Shown here in pieces: positions 9,607 to 18,924 of a stretch of DNA of 64,000 bases. The notes under the pieces are model-generated. The model saw only the letters and a list, made by a program, of their open reading frames with translations. It made no database searches and had not been told where the DNA came from. The position numbers and the translations under genes are program-made. Position 1 is the first letter of the stretch; every line of letters starts with the position of its first letter. Source of the DNA: RGIG5472 sp051867615 (GTDB taxonomy: Bacteria > Bacillota > Clostridia > Oscillospirales > Oscillospiraceae); NCBI GenBank assembly GCA_051867615.1, contig JBJDYU010000018.1, positions 1-64,000 of the forward strand. Reading direction: 5' to 3'.

Positions 9607-10728
9607 TTACTGTGCCTTCAGCCGCACGGGCAGCACCATGTACAGGAAATTCTCCTCTCCCTCCACCGGGACGATGACGCAGGGGGAGATGCCGGTGTTC
9701 AGCTCGATCTTCACCGTCTCCGCCGGGGCGTAGCGCAGGGCCTCCATGAGATAGCGGTTGTTAAAGCCGATCTCGAGGCCGCCGCCGTCGCCGCTGACAG
9801 GGCAGACGTCGCTGGCGTCGCCGCTGGCGGTGCGGGCGCTGAGCCGCACGCGGCCGTCCTCAAACACGCAGCGCACGGGGCTTTTCAGCTTCTCGCTGAT
9901 GACGACGCTGACGCGGTCGATGCTGCTGATGAGGTCCTTCGTCTCCGCCACCACAGAGATGGGGTTTTTCCGGGGAATGGCGTTCTTATAGTCAAGGAAA
10001 TCGCCCTCCAGCCGGCGGCAGATGAGCTGGGTGTCGCCCACCTCAAAGAGAATGTGCCGCTGGCCCAGAATGATGGAGGCCAGATCCTCCGTGTCGGCGC
10101 AGATCTTCTCCACCTCGTTCAGCGCGCCGCCGGGGGCCACGAAGGAAAATTCGCCGCCCGCCATGTGCTCCAGCTTCTCCCGCCGGAGGGCCAGACGGAA
10201 GCCGTCCACCGCTACCATGGTCAGCCCCTCGTCGCTGATCTCAAACAGCGCGCCGGTGTGGATGGGCCGGCTTTCGTTGGTGCTGACGGCAAAGGAGGTC
10301 TCGCCGATCATGGAGCGGAGCATATTCTGAGCGATGGAGACAGCGTTCTGCTGGTCCACCTCCGGCAGCTCCGGGAAGTCCTCGGCGGAAAGAGCCGCGA
10401 CTTCAAAGCTGGCGTCGCCGCAGCAAAGGCGCACCACGAATCTCTCATCCGCCGTGACACTCACCACGTCGTCCGGCATACGGCGCACGATCTCGCCAAA
10501 GAGCCGGGCGTTCAGCACCAGCTCGCCCGGCTGGGAGACCTCCGCCTCCACCCGGGTGCGGATGCCGGTATTCATATTGTAGCCGGAGACCGTCAGCCCG
10601 TCGCCCGCCGTGAGCAGCACGCCCTCCAGCGCGGGGATGGAGCTTTTCGCGGCCACGGCGCGGCCGGCGGTGGCGATAGCGGACTGGAGCAAGGCCTTCT
10701 CGCAGGAAAATTGCAGAATCGTACTCAT
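9607..10728 (-). CDS. dnaN: DNA polymerase III beta subunit (sliding clamp)
   Basis: The processivity clamp, 373 residues, with three repeated clamp domains (about 1-130, 131-250, 251-373). The typical ending around FLYMVLPVRL is present. It encircles DNA as a dimer and tethers polymerase III, MutS and other partners. A GGGAGAGAG ribosome site precedes the ATG. It is separated from dnaA by 263 bp that hold the DnaA-box cluster. Confidence 0.97.
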   Translation of the reverse strand: MSTILQFSCEKALLQSAIATAGRAVAAKSSIPALEGVLLTAGDGLTVSGYNMNTGIRTRVEAEVSQPGELVLNARLFGEIVRRMPDDVVSVTADERFVVRLCCGDASFEVAALSAEDFPELPEVDQQNAVSIAQNMLRSMIGETSFAVSTNESRPIHTGALFEISDEGLTMVAVDGFRLALRREKLEHMAGGEFSFVAPGGALNEVEKICADTEDLASIILGQRHILFEVGDTQLICRRLEGDFLDYKNAIPRKNPISVVAETKDLISSIDRVSVVISEKLKSPVRCVFEDGRVRLSARTASGDASDVCPVSGDGGGLEIGFNNRYLMEALRYAPAETVKIELNTGISPCVIVPVEGEENFLYMVLPVRLKAQ

Positions 10729-10749
10729 CTTGTCTCTCTCCCTTTCTCC

Positions 10750-10990
10750 CGCTGAAAAAAATGAAGACAGCGGGAATCTTTTTCAAAAGAAAAGCATATA
10801 CTTTCAGTTTGTTTTTGTTATTGTAGGGGCGGTGGATTGTGGAAAAGGTGGGCAAAGCCCTGCGGCCCTAAGAGCAGCGCGTCCACAGGAAACGCAGGGA
10901 GTTCTTCCCGGTTTCCACAGCCTGGGCGCTTTTATGCTGCTTCTCCCAAAACCGCCTTTGTGGAATCCACAGGAAATGTGGAAAAAACGG
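10750..10990. other. oriC: Candidate replication origin between dnaN and dnaA
   Basis: The intergenic region carries several DnaA-box-like TGTGGA/TCCACA motifs: TGTGGAAAA at 10838-10846, TCCACA at 10882-10887, TTTCCACA at 10912-10919, an overlapping inverted pair at 10959-10971, and TGTGGAAAA at 10977-10985. Next to them (about 10757-10827) is an A/T-rich stretch that could unwind. Box sequences match TTTTCCACA better than the textbook TTATCCACA. The opposite side of dnaA (12306-12565) has no comparable cluster. Confidence 0.65.
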
Positions 10991-10991
10991 C

Positions 10992-12305
10992 CTATTTTTG
11001 CGAGTTGATGTTGGTGGTGATCTCTTTCACCACTTCGGCAAACGCCGGGTCCTTTTTGATGAGCGCCGCTACTTTATCCCGGGAGTGCATGACCGTGGTG
11101 TGGTCCCGGCCGAACTCCGTGCCGATGTCCGTCAGGGAAAGGTTCGTCATGTGGTTGATGAGGTACATGGCCACCTGCCGGGCCTTCACCACACCCGCGC
11201 TCTGCTGCTTGCCGCGGATGACGGACTCCTCCAGATTAAAGTAGCGGCAGCACTCGCTGATGATGGAATCGGCGGTGGGGATGAACTCGTTGCTGCGCTT
11301 GAGAATATCCTGAAAAGCCCGGTTCACGGTGGTCTCGTCCAGGTCCCGGCCCTCCAGATCCCGGTAGGCCAGAATTTTGTTGATGCAGCCCTCCAGCTGC
11401 CGCACATTGGCGGTGACGTTTTCCGCGATGTAGACCGCGAGCTTTTCATCTATCACCGTGCCCCGCTGGGCAGCTTTACTTTTCACGATGGCAAGGCGCG
11501 TCTCAAAGTCCGGCGGCTGCACGTCCGCCAGCATACCCCACTCAAAGCGGGTCTGCAGGCGGTTACTCAGCTTCGTCATCTCCGCCGGAGGCCGGTCAGA
11601 GGTCAGCACGATCTGGCGCTTGGACTCATAGAGCGTGTTGAAGGTATGGAAGAATTCCTCCTCCGTCTGCTGCTTGCCGGCGATGAACTGCACGTCGTCC
11701 ATGAGCAGCAGGTCCGCCTTGCGGTATTTTTCCTTGAAGGCGGCGGTGGTGCCGGACTGGATGGCCTGCACCAGCTCGTTGGTAAAATCGTCGCCCTTGA
11801 TATAAACGATGCGGCTGTTGGGGTCCCGCCGCCGGATCTCGTGGGCGATGGCGTAGATCAGATGGGTCTTGCCAAGGCCGCTGTCGCCGTAGATGAGCAG
11901 GGGGTTGTAGCGCTCAGCCGGCGCCTCCGCCACGGCCCGGGCCGCCGCGTGGGCCAGCTTGTTGCTGCCGCCGACGATGAAGGTGTCGAAGGTGAACTCC
12001 CCGGATTCCAGCAGGGAAGCGGGCTTCTTCTCCTGCACCTTGCCGTAGTTTTGGAACTCCTCGTCGTTCAGCAGCCGCACGCCCATGTCGTAGGAGAACA
12101 GCTCCTTCAGCGCCGCGCGGATGTTTTTGAGAAACAGCGATTCGATGTAGCCCTTCTTAAATTCGTTGGGACAATAAAGCAGCAAAACGGAATCCTTCAG
12201 GTCCACCGCCACCACCTCGTCGAACCAGGCGGAAAGGGTGACCTCGGACAAATCCTTGCGAAGCGTGTCCAATATGGTATCCCAGATATCCTTGATGGAA
12301 TTCAA
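10992..12305 (-). CDS. dnaA: Chromosomal replication initiator protein DnaA
   Basis: A AAA+ initiator of 437 residues: N-terminal interaction domain, a short linker, an ATPase with Walker A GDSGLGKT and Walker B LLMDDVQF, and the C-terminal DNA-binding domain with the signature GTEFGRDHTTVMHSRDKV. The start codon is TTG at 12305, supported by an AAAGGAGAG ribosome site 7 nt upstream; no ATG fits the conserved N-terminus. The promoter is proposed at 12381-12409. Its product is expected to bind the boxes just downstream of its own gene. Confidence 0.97.
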   Translation of the reverse strand: MNSIKDIWDTILDTLRKDLSEVTLSAWFDEVVAVDLKDSVLLLYCPNEFKKGYIESLFLKNIRAALKELFSYDMGVRLLNDEEFQNYGKVQEKKPASLLESGEFTFDTFIVGGSNKLAHAAARAVAEAPAERYNPLLIYGDSGLGKTHLIYAIAHEIRRRDPNSRIVYIKGDDFTNELVQAIQSGTTAAFKEKYRKADLLLMDDVQFIAGKQQTEEEFFHTFNTLYESKRQIVLTSDRPPAEMTKLSNRLQTRFEWGMLADVQPPDFETRLAIVKSKAAQRGTVIDEKLAVYIAENVTANVRQLEGCINKILAYRDLEGRDLDETTVNRAFQDILKRSNEFIPTADSIISECCRYFNLEESVIRGKQQSAGVVKARQVAMYLINHMTNLSLTDIGTEFGRDHTTVMHSRDKVAALIKKDPAFAEVVKEITTNINSQK

Positions 12306-12380
12306 GCGGATTCTCTCTCCTTTCAGGGTCTGCCGAACAGGGGTCGCGCAGGGCTGGAAAAATTGATATTATATAAAATA

Positions 12381-12409
12381 AGTATACCAGACTTCCGCCG
12401 AAAGAACAA
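12381..12409 (-). promoter_or_regulatory. dnaA promoter
   Basis: On the minus strand TTGTTC (plus 12404-12409) and TATACT (plus 12381-12386) are 17 nt apart, with an extended TGG before the -10. A second TATAAT (plus 12368-12373) lies in the A/T-rich stretch just downstream. The remaining gap to the rpmH promoter shows only a CACAA/TTGTG hairpin (about 12482-12495) and no gene. Confidence 0.55.
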
Positions 12410-12565
12410 CCATAAAATGCGGAAAAGCGATGAGAGCAGGCGTAAAAATTCAGCCGGGGAGAGGGAGGGATTTTGCCAAAAAACACAAGATTTTGTGGCG
12501 CTTTTCCGTTTTGTCCCAAAATCTCCGAAAATACCCGCCCTTACAGGAGAAACGGAAGTTTTTTG

Positions 12566-12594
12566 TTGACAGAAAAGAGGGTTTTAGGTATAAT
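12566..12594 (+). promoter_or_regulatory. rpmH promoter
   Basis: Consensus TTGACA (12566-12571) and TATAAT (12589-12594) are separated by exactly 17 nt. This is the strongest promoter in the window and fits a ribosomal protein operon. Confidence 0.9.
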
Positions 12595-12709
12595 AACTCA
12601 TGCGCCGCCTGGCGGCGTTTTTCTTTTGTCCACTGCGCGGCAGCTTTTCAAAGCGCCGCGTCGAGTAGAACGGGAGCGATCCCGTCCAAATTAACGAGGA
12701 GGTGTCACT

Positions 12710-12844
12710 ATGTTCCGTACCTATCAGCCCAAGAAGCGCCAGCGTTCCAAGGTGCATGGCTTCCGCAAGAGAATGGCCACCGCCAACGGCCGCAAGGTGC
12801 TGTCCCGCCGCCGTGCGAGAGGCCGCAAAGTCCTGACTCACTAA
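12710..12844 (+). CDS. rpmH: 50S ribosomal protein L34
   Basis: The 44-residue, highly basic protein begins MFRTYQPKKRQRSKVHGF and contains the family pattern RMATANGRKVLSRRRARGR. It is a structural component of the large ribosomal subunit. An AGGAGGTG ribosome site lies 5 nt before the ATG. It heads the rpmH-rnpA-yidD-yidC-jag unit, divergent from dnaA as in most bacteria. Confidence 0.97.
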   Translation: MFRTYQPKKRQRSKVHGFRKRMATANGRKVLSRRRARGRKVLTH

Positions 12845-12976
12845 GAGCCGGGAGACAAGTGCGCCGCAAAGAAAACAAGCTTTCATCCAGGGACGGAAGA
12901 TGAGATTTCATCTCTCGTCCCTTGAAGTGCATCGGTGCGTCCCGGCTTCGGAGCCGCCGGAAAAGGAGAGGTCATT

Positions 12977-13321
12977 TTGAAGGAAGCGCGGACTGTGAAA
13001 AAGAACCATGAGTTTCGCCGGATGTACCGGAAGGGGAAGTCCTCCGTGAACTCCTATCTGGTCCTTTACTGCCGTCCCAACGCCTTCGGCCACAACCGCC
13101 TGGGCGTCACGGTCTCCACGAAGCTGGGCAAGGCCGTGGTCCGCAACCGGGTGCGCCGCCGCCTGCGGGAAATCTGGCGGCTGAGCCAGGGAGAGCTGAA
13201 GCAGGGCTTCGACATGATCCTGGTGGCCCGCTCCCGGGCCGTGAAGGCTTCCTATCAGGAGCTGGAGCGCGCCTACCGCCGGGCCGCGGTCGAGCTGAAG
13301 CTCTGGGAGGAACGGACATGA
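12977..13321 (+). CDS. rnpA: Ribonuclease P protein component
   Basis: The protein subunit that assists RNase P RNA in maturing tRNA 5' ends. About 114 residues and very basic. The conserved RNR region is VVRNRVRRRLREIWR. The frame is open from 12935, but an AAGGAGAGG site 6-7 nt before a TTG at 12977, and the conserved N-terminus around VKKNHEFRRMYRKGK, favour the TTG start. Its last codons overlap the yidD start by 4 nt (ATGA). Confidence 0.93.
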   Translation: MKEARTVKKNHEFRRMYRKGKSSVNSYLVLYCRPNAFGHNRLGVTVSTKLGKAVVRNRVRRRLREIWRLSQGELKQGFDMILVARSRAVKASYQELERAYRRAAVELKLWEERT

Positions 13322-13527
13322 AAAAGCTGCTGCTCGCCCTCATCCGCTTTTACCGGCGCGGCATCTCGCCCCTGCGGCCCTCCTGCTGCATCTTCGTGCC
13401 CACCTGCTCGCAGTACGCTATGGAAGCCATCGAGAAGTACGGGGCGCTGAAGGGCGGCTGGCTCGCGGTGAAGCGTCTTTTGCGGTGCAACCCCTTCAAC
13501 AAGGGAGGCTATGACCCTGTTCCCTGA
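13318..13527 (+). CDS. yidD: Membrane protein insertion efficiency factor YidD
   Basis: A 69-residue protein with the family core SCCIFVPTCSQYAMEAIEKYG and the ending RCNPFNKGGYDPVP. It has an amphipathic N-terminus and is thought to help YidC-dependent insertion at the inner face of the membrane. It overlaps rnpA by 4 nt, and 40 bp separate it from yidC. Confidence 0.94.
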   Translation: MKKLLLALIRFYRRGISPLRPSCCIFVPTCSQYAMEAIEKYGALKGGWLAVKRLLRCNPFNKGGYDPVP

Positions 13528-13567
13528 GTGGGAACGCCCAATTTTCAGAATCACGGAGGAGAACCGG

Positions 13568-14671
13568 ATGTTTTCCAAACTCGGATACCTCATTTGTATC
13601 CCCTTCGCGGCCCTGCTGCGCCTGTTTTACAATATGACGCAGTCCTACGGCCTTTCCCTGGTCTTCTTCACCATCATCGTGAAGCTGGTCATGCTGCCCT
13701 TCCAGCTCAAGAGCAAAAAGAGCATGGTGCGCATGAACCGCCTGCAGCCCAAGATGCAGGAGATCCAGAAGATGTACGCCAACAACCAGACAAAGCAGAG
13801 CGAGGAGATCGCGAAGCTCTATCAGGAGGAGGGCGTGAGCCCTATGGGCGGCTGCCTGTGGAGCTTTTTGCCCATGTTCATCATCCTGCCGCTGTACAGC
13901 ATCATCCGTATGCCCATCACCCGCTTCATGATGCTGGCGGAGGAGGTGGTCACCCAGGCCAGGGACGCGCTGACCGCCGCGGGCGTGGAGCTGTTCATGC
14001 AGACCGGCACCAAGAGCGCCTACGCCCAGATCGAGCTGGTGGAGAAGATCGGCACCTACCTGCCCCAGTTCGGCGACACGGTGGAGGGCTGGTTCAACAT
14101 CAACTTTGATTTTCTCGGCCTGAATCTGGCCTCCAATGCCTCCGACGCGTTCAAGCTGCTCACCAGCGGCAACGTCAGCTGGAGCGTTATTGGCCTGATC
14201 CTGCTGCCCCTGCTCTGCGCCGGCGTCAGCCTGGCGCAGTCCCTCATCAGCATGAAGGGTCAGCCCACCAACGCCACCTCCAGGTCCATGCTCATCGTCA
14301 TGCCTCTCATGTCCATCTGGATCTGCTGGTCCTTCCCCGCCGGCATGGGCATTTACTGGCTGGTGCAGTCTCTGCTGTTCTGCGTGCAGGAGGGCGTCCT
14401 TGGCAAGTACTTCACCAAGAAGATCGAAGCCGAGGAGGAGGAGCGCGCCCAGAAGCGCGAAGCCGCCCGCAAGTACCGCATGGAAGCCGCCAAGCAGCTC
14501 CAGCAGGAGCAGGCCAAGCGCGACAAGGAGCGGGAAAAGGAGCGCAAGGCCAAGAAGGCCGCTGAAGCCGCCAACGGCAAGAAAAAGAACTCTACCTCCG
14601 AAGCCGGCCGCGTGGGGGACAGGCCCTACGCCAGAGGCCGGTCCTTCAGCGAGGATCATTACGGAAACTGA
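13568..14671 (+). CDS. yidC: Membrane protein insertase YidC/Oxa1 family
   Basis: Inserts membrane proteins alone or with SecYEG. The 367-residue protein has five predicted membrane segments: about 5-25, 30-50, around the FLPMFIILPLYSIIR segment, and two near 220-290. A long basic, coiled C-terminal tail (about 290-367, rich in K, R and E) is typical of ribosome-binding YidC/Oxa1 tails. No lipobox is seen at the N-terminus, unlike SpoIIIJ of Bacillus. The ATG at 13568 is chosen for its GGAGGAG ribosome site; the frame is open 19 codons further up. Confidence 0.94.
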   Translation: MFSKLGYLICIPFAALLRLFYNMTQSYGLSLVFFTIIVKLVMLPFQLKSKKSMVRMNRLQPKMQEIQKMYANNQTKQSEEIAKLYQEEGVSPMGGCLWSFLPMFIILPLYSIIRMPITRFMMLAEEVVTQARDALTAAGVELFMQTGTKSAYAQIELVEKIGTYLPQFGDTVEGWFNINFDFLGLNLASNASDAFKLLTSGNVSWSVIGLILLPLLCAGVSLAQSLISMKGQPTNATSRSMLIVMPLMSIWICWSFPAGMGIYWLVQSLLFCVQEGVLGKYFTKKIEAEEEERAQKREAARKYRMEAAKQLQQEQAKRDKEREKERKAKKAAEAANGKKKNSTSEAGRVGDRPYARGRSFSEDHYGN

Positions 14672-14686
14672 TAAAGGAGCCACGTC

Positions 14687-15667
14687 ATGAGCTATATTGA
14701 TGTAACGGGAAAGACGGAGAGCGAGGCCATAGAAAAAGCGCTGCTGCAGCTGAACATGGACCGCGACGACGTCTCCGTTGAGATCCTGGAGCGGGCCCGC
14801 AGCGGTTTTCTCGGCATCGGCGCCAGCCCCGCCAAGGTCCGTGTGACCTACGGCGAGGAGGAAACGGCCGCCGACGTGGGCCGCAAGCCCCTCTTTACCC
14901 CCGAAAAGATCGCGGAGAAGAAGCCCGAGGAGGAAAAGGCCGCGAAGAAGCCCGCCGCCAAACCCGCCGCGCCGGTGGACAAGGAGAGCCTCCGCCGGGA
15001 GCTGGCGGAAAAGCAGGAGGTGCTGCAGAAGACCTCCGGAAAGAGCGAGAAGGCGGCGGAGGGCGAGAAGCGCCCCAGAAGCGAAAAGCGTGACCGGCAG
15101 GAGAAGAAGGAGCGCGCTCCCAGAGCGGAGAAGGCCCCCAGAGAGCCGAAGGAAAAGGAGCCCTTCGTCCCTGTGTACGAGGGCGTCGAGGCCGCTGAGG
15201 ACGACGCCAAGGCCGCGGAGATCAGAACCTTCCTCTCCGGCCTGCTGCAGCAGATGGACTGCGAGGCCGAGGTCAAGGTCTTTGAGAAGGAAAAGAACCA
15301 GTACAAGGTATATCTCGAGGGCGAGAAGCTGGGCCAGCTCATCGGCCGCCGGGGCGAGACCCTGGATGCCATCCAGCAGCTGACCAATTACAGCGTCAAC
15401 CGCGGCAGCGCCAGCCGGGTCCGCGTCCATGTGGACGCCGAGAACTACCGCGCCAAGCGGGAGGAGAGCCTGGAGAATCTGGCGAAGAAGATGGCCGCCA
15501 AGGTGGTCAAGTACGGCCGCAGCATGACGCTGGAGCCCATGAACGCCTATGAGCGCCATGTGATCCACACCGCGTTGCAGGACCATCCCAAGGTCACCAC
15601 GTACTCCACCGGCACCGAGCCCAACCGCCGCGTGGTGGTGGCGCTGGACCGCACCAAGGCCCAGTAA
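14687..15667 (+). CDS. jag: RNA-binding protein Jag/KhpB
   Basis: A 326-residue protein with three parts. A Jag-N domain (about 1-50, MSYIDVTGKTESEAIEKAL) comes first, then a long charged K/E/A-rich linker (about 60-165). The C-terminal KH domain (IGRRGETLDA as the GxxG loop) is followed by an R3H domain (ERHVIHTAL). Jag/KhpB binds RNA and in streptococci influences cell elongation and division. It sits 15 bp after yidC and is the last gene before a double hairpin. Confidence 0.94.
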   Translation: MSYIDVTGKTESEAIEKALLQLNMDRDDVSVEILERARSGFLGIGASPAKVRVTYGEEETAADVGRKPLFTPEKIAEKKPEEEKAAKKPAAKPAAPVDKESLRRELAEKQEVLQKTSGKSEKAAEGEKRPRSEKRDRQEKKERAPRAEKAPREPKEKEPFVPVYEGVEAAEDDAKAAEIRTFLSGLLQQMDCEAEVKVFEKEKNQYKVYLEGEKLGQLIGRRGETLDAIQQLTNYSVNRGSASRVRVHVDAENYRAKREESLENLAKKMAAKVVKYGRSMTLEPMNAYERHVIHTALQDHPKVTTYSTGTEPNRRVVVALDRTKAQ

Positions 15668-15687
15668 ACGAAAATCAAAAGGAAAAA

Positions 15688-15716
15688 GCAGGAGCCGGCA
15701 TGGCTCCTGCTTTTTT
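15688..15716 (+). terminator. Terminator of the rpmH-jag unit
   Basis: Arms GCAGGAGCC and GGCTCCTGC (15688-15696, 15702-15710) are followed by six T. The T run is at the same time the left arm end of the next hairpin. Confidence 0.88.
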
Positions 15717-15850
15717 GCTATGCAAAGCATAGCAAAAAACAGAATGTGCCATTCCCTCGCCCCTTCGGGGCAACCGGGAATGATGCACAAAACTTCATGC
15801 GCAGAAGCGTTCGCCTGTTTTCGCGGTGTGCCGCGCAGCGCATGAAGTTT
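15711..15850. repeat. Intergenic block of nested inverted repeats
   Basis: Three successive structures are seen. The first has perfect 13-bp arms TTTTTTGCTATGC and GCATAGCAAAAAA (15711-15723, 15727-15739). The second has CATTCCC with GGGAATG (15750-15756, 15776-15782). The third has 13-bp arms AAACTTCATGCGC and GCGCATGAAGTTT (15790-15802, 15838-15850) around a 35-nt interior. No open frame has coding features here. The block lies where plus-strand origin genes give way to a long minus-strand region. Confidence 0.75.
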
Positions 15851-15935
15851 CATGCCCGGATGCGCACAACGGAGACCATCCCTTTGCGGCGCGCATAGCC
15901 GGACGGTGCGCCGTGGGTGGCTTTCGCGCAGGGCG

Positions 15936-15980
15936 GGAAAAGCAAACGAAGGGCCGCCCTCCTCACGGAGAGCGGCCCTT
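15936..15980 (-). terminator. Terminator of the opp operon
   Basis: AAGGGCCGC (15949-15957) pairs with GCGGCCCTT (15972-15980), extended by an inner CTCC/GGAG pair. On the minus strand it is followed by CGTTTGCTTTT. It lies 65 bp after the oppA stop. Confidence 0.65.
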
Positions 15981-16045
15981 TGCCGTTTTGTCTGGTTTAC
16001 GCCTGCCTATCCGCCGGAGCGGAAAGCAAACTTACACCGAAGCAA

Positions 16046-17854
16046 TCAGTCGATGGTGCAGTACATGAAGTACTTGAAGCCCAGGGGGTTGGAGAAGAAG
16101 CCGTGCACGCTGCTGTCCAGCATATAGATGTCGGTGTAGAAGTACAGAGGCACGATGCAGCCGGTATCCATCAGCATATCCTCGGCCAGATGCATCATCT
16201 CATAGCGGGTCTCGGTATCGGTGCAGCTCTTGATGGTGCTGATGAGCACATCATAGGTCTCAGCCCAGGTGCCGTTGGTCACGTTGATGTCATAGCCGTA
16301 GTCGGTCAGATCCAGGTTGTAGATGGCCAGCTCCGCGTTGGCGCCCTTGCCGTACTGGACGTCGTTGTTGCCGGAGCCGGTGACCCACATATCCAGGAAG
16401 GAGATGGGATCGTTGTAGTCGGCCAGCCAGCCGTTGCGGGCGATGGAGAAGTTGCCGGCCTTACGGGTGTTCAGGAAGGTGTTCCACTCCTGGTTCTCCA
16501 GGGTCATGTTGATGCCCACAGCGGCCAGAGCGCCCTGCAGGTATTCACCGACGGCCTTGTGGCCCTCGCTGGTGTTGTACAGGTAGGTCAGGCTGGGGAA
16601 GTCGGTGAACTGGCCGGTGGCCTCGTCGTAGGTGTAATACTTCTTCAGGGTCTCGATGGCGCTGGCATAGTTGCTCTCATAAGCCTCGGCGGAGACGTCG
16701 TAGTAGCCGATGAAGCCGTCGTTGTGGCCGGCGGTCTCATAGAACTGGGTGCCGTCGGGGTTGGTCATGCCCATGGCCACGAAGGAGGAAGCGGGGACCT
16801 GGCCGGCCTGACCGATCTCCTCGACGATGTAGTTGCGGTCGAACAGCAGGGCGATGGCGTTGCGGATCTCAGCTCTGGCGGCCTCAGCCTCAGCGCCGGT
16901 CAGGGTGCTGGAAGCGGGCAGGATGTCCTCGTTGATGTTCCAGCAGACATAGTAGGTACCGATCTGGCCGACGACGAAGAACTCGTCGGGATTGGAAGCC
17001 TTCAGGCTGTTGATCTCGTTGGTGGGCACGTCGTCGATGAGCTGCCATGCGCCGTTCTGGAAGTTGGTGAGCATATTGTTGGCATCATCGGACAGATAGA
17101 ACTCGATCTTGTCCATGGTGATGGAGTCGGCGTCCACATAGTTGGGGTTCTTCTCCAGGGTGATGACGCTGTTGTGCTCCCAGGCGGTCATGGTGTAGGG
17201 GCCGTTGCACACATAGGTGGAGGGATCGGTGGCCCAGGCTTCGTTGGCGACCACGTCCTCACGCACGGGATAGTAGGCGGGGAAGGCCAGCAGCTCGTTC
17301 CAGTAGGAAACGGCATTGGCCAGAGTGACCTCCAGGGTCTTGTCGTCCAGCGCGTGAACGTTCAGCTCAGCGTCCGCGGCAGGCTCGTCGGCCCACACAT
17401 CGTTGTAGCCGTCCACGACCTCGAACATATAGCCGTAGTCGGCGGCCAGCTCCACGGAGGCGGCGCGCTTCCAGGCGAACTCGAAGTCGCCGGCGGTGAC
17501 AGGCTGACCGTCAGACCAGACGAGGCCGTCGCGCAGGGTGTAGGTGTAGGTGACGGTGCCGTCCTCGTTGAGGACGCCCTCGGGCAGGTCCACGGCGCAG
17601 TCGGCCACGATGACCAGATTGCCGTCGTTGTTCTGCTCCCACTTGGCAAGGCCGGAGAACAGGTGCGCCGTCAGGGTAGCGCCGTCGATGGCGGAGTTCA
17701 GCGCGGGGTCGATGGTGTCGGGCTCGGAGGCCAGGCACACAGCGATGGAGGTAGCGGCGCCGCCTTCGTCGGAGGGCGTCTCGTTACCGCCGCCGCAGGC
17801 GACGAGGGAGAGGACCATGACGAAAGCAAGCAAGAGAGTGACAAATTTCTTCAT
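16046..17854 (-). CDS. oppA: Oligopeptide ABC transporter substrate-binding lipoprotein
   Basis: The extracellular receptor of a peptide importer. It has 602 residues with an N-terminal lipoprotein signal (MKKFVTLLLAFVMVLSLVAC, lipidated Cys20) and then a family-5 solute-binding fold (about 40-590). The linker after the Cys is rich in G, N, E and S, as usual. It is the last gene of the oppB-C-D-F-A order, 83 bp after oppF, with its own AAGGAATT ribosome site, which would allow extra expression of the receptor. Substrate is not deducible from sequence; oligopeptides are most likely given the partner ATPases. Confidence 0.93.
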   Translation of the reverse strand: MKKFVTLLLAFVMVLSLVACGGGNETPSDEGGAATSIAVCLASEPDTIDPALNSAIDGATLTAHLFSGLAKWEQNNDGNLVIVADCAVDLPEGVLNEDGTVTYTYTLRDGLVWSDGQPVTAGDFEFAWKRAASVELAADYGYMFEVVDGYNDVWADEPAADAELNVHALDDKTLEVTLANAVSYWNELLAFPAYYPVREDVVANEAWATDPSTYVCNGPYTMTAWEHNSVITLEKNPNYVDADSITMDKIEFYLSDDANNMLTNFQNGAWQLIDDVPTNEINSLKASNPDEFFVVGQIGTYYVCWNINEDILPASSTLTGAEAEAARAEIRNAIALLFDRNYIVEEIGQAGQVPASSFVAMGMTNPDGTQFYETAGHNDGFIGYYDVSAEAYESNYASAIETLKKYYTYDEATGQFTDFPSLTYLYNTSEGHKAVGEYLQGALAAVGINMTLENQEWNTFLNTRKAGNFSIARNGWLADYNDPISFLDMWVTGSGNNDVQYGKGANAELAIYNLDLTDYGYDINVTNGTWAETYDVLISTIKSCTDTETRYEMMHLAEDMLMDTGCIVPLYFYTDIYMLDSSVHGFFSNPLGFKYFMYCTID

Positions 17855-17937
17855 TTTCTTCCAATTCCTTTCTGAATTATATATTCAATATGCTTAGGAG
17901 ACGATGCTTCTCCACGCACACATTGACAAAAGGGGGA

Positions 17938-18920
<983 letters not shown>

Positions 18921-18924
<4 letters not shown>

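Noticed and set aside
13496..15853. Minus-strand open frame of 785 codons across yidC and jag
   Set aside because: Antisense shadow of well-supported genes yidC and jag; no ribosome site or domain.
15917..17875. Plus-strand open frame of 652 codons across oppA
   Set aside because: Antisense to the lipoprotein gene oppA; Gly/Val/Ala/His repeats typical of reversed coding sequence.
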